From assembly GCF_002742265.1 (NCBI RefSeq), contig NZ_MDGL01000007.1:62001-126000 (forward strand): 64,000 nt of DNA, written 5' to 3'. Positions 63,862-64,000 of the stretch are shown here, one piece after another (the stretch's first letter is position 1; each line of letters starts with the position of its first letter). This DNA is from Maribacter sp. 4G9 (GTDB taxonomy: Bacteria > Bacteroidota > Bacteroidia > Flavobacteriales > Flavobacteriaceae). The position numbers were made by a program, and so were the translations under genes. Below the pieces are notes generated by a model, which saw only the letters and a program-made list of their open reading frames with translations, did not search any database and was not told the DNA's origin.

Positions 63862-63911
63862 GTTTCACTAAAGTGAAACACCCCTCACTACTCAGGGAGG
63901 TGAGCTTTTTT
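63862..63911. repeat. Intergenic hairpin repeat near window end
   Basis: GTTTCACT (63862-63869) with AGTGAAAC (63872-63879) is a perfect 8-bp hairpin; then CTCAC (63884-63888) pairs with GTGAG (63900-63904) around CAGGGAGG, followed by CTTTTTTT, terminator-like on the plus strand. Related to 60696-60721. The remaining bases to 64000 show nothing recognisable. Confidence 0.6.
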
Positions 63912-64000
63912 TAATACTAATGTTACCGGACAACAGATAAAATAGTTATTAGGGAAAAACCGGCCTATTTTAGGATAGGTAGTAAATCGGGGAGGACTTG

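Overview
This window is chromosomal DNA from a member of the Bacteroidota, most probably a marine Flavobacteriaceae. The signs are a TTTG-N19-TAnnTTTG promoter ahead of the outer-membrane gene at 1.6 kb, an OmpA protein with thrombospondin type 3 repeats, Bacteroidota-type AddA/AddB helicase-nuclease parts, the order pdxA-yceD-rpmF-fabH-accB-accC, a zinc-less thymidine kinase ahead of alr, a KirBac-type channel gene, and SusC-free but lipoprotein-rich secreted enzymes. The species cannot be named from this sequence alone. There is no transposase, integrase, phage gene, CRISPR array or rRNA; one tRNA (Ala, GGC) is present.

Layout. 0-6.5 kb: end of an AddA-like subunit, kbl, an OmpA-like porin, an AddB-like subunit and an SDR reductase. 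6.5-15.4 kb: sugar MFS transporter, a KirBac potassium-channel gene broken by two in-frame stops, tRNA-Ala, universal stress protein, a GNAT-MATE-enoyl-CoA hydratase run, a 2OG oxygenase, an AT-rich RHH/RelE toxin-antitoxin pair with a 21-bp palindromic operator, queD and lpxH. 15.4-23.2 kb: a minus-strand recJ operon, a four-helix-bundle ORF set between inverted CTTGAA-type repeats, OsmC, a carboxymuconolactone-decarboxylase-like protein, a 19-copy heptanucleotide array, DUF819 and rsmI. 23.2-30.9 kb (plus strand): tdk-alr, mscL, asd, an S9 peptidase, an orphan ABC ATPase and arfB. 30.9-35.1 kb: a sugar-acid operon (IlvD/Edd dehydratase of the pentonate type plus GntP permease) and a Gre-factor-like protein with a lipoprotein. 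35.4-39.8 kb: FAD oxidoreductase plus hydrolase, then an AT-rich islet with DUF3592, HNH and Mrr nucleases. 40-45.2 kb: the fatty-acid/ribosomal cluster. 45.2-50.5 kb: ribE, then an SSS symporter / NagX-like operon, and TauE/SafE. 50.5-63.8 kb: a 12.6-kb block bounded by two inverted copies of a ~305-bp structured repeat, holding an M14 carboxypeptidase, a TolC-MFP-RND efflux operon with a PII-like protein and DUF2892 protein, a sulfatase and an SH3 protein.

Most genes are ordinary housekeeping or flavobacterial core genes. The least ordinary material is the repeat DNA: the inverted ~305-bp element with 12-bp terminal inverted repeats, an ~83-nt two-hairpin element found just 3' of two different peptidase genes with a compensatory base-pair change between copies, CTTGAA-type arrays (one pair enclosing the four-helix-bundle gene), and the heptanucleotide array. 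The clearest gene-level oddity is the doubly nonsense-interrupted KirBac channel.

Many annotated starts here are internal to longer open frames; they were moved where a terminator hairpin, a repeat or family alignment showed the longer frame to be unlikely. All family assignments are by recognition of motifs and overall sequence, without database search.
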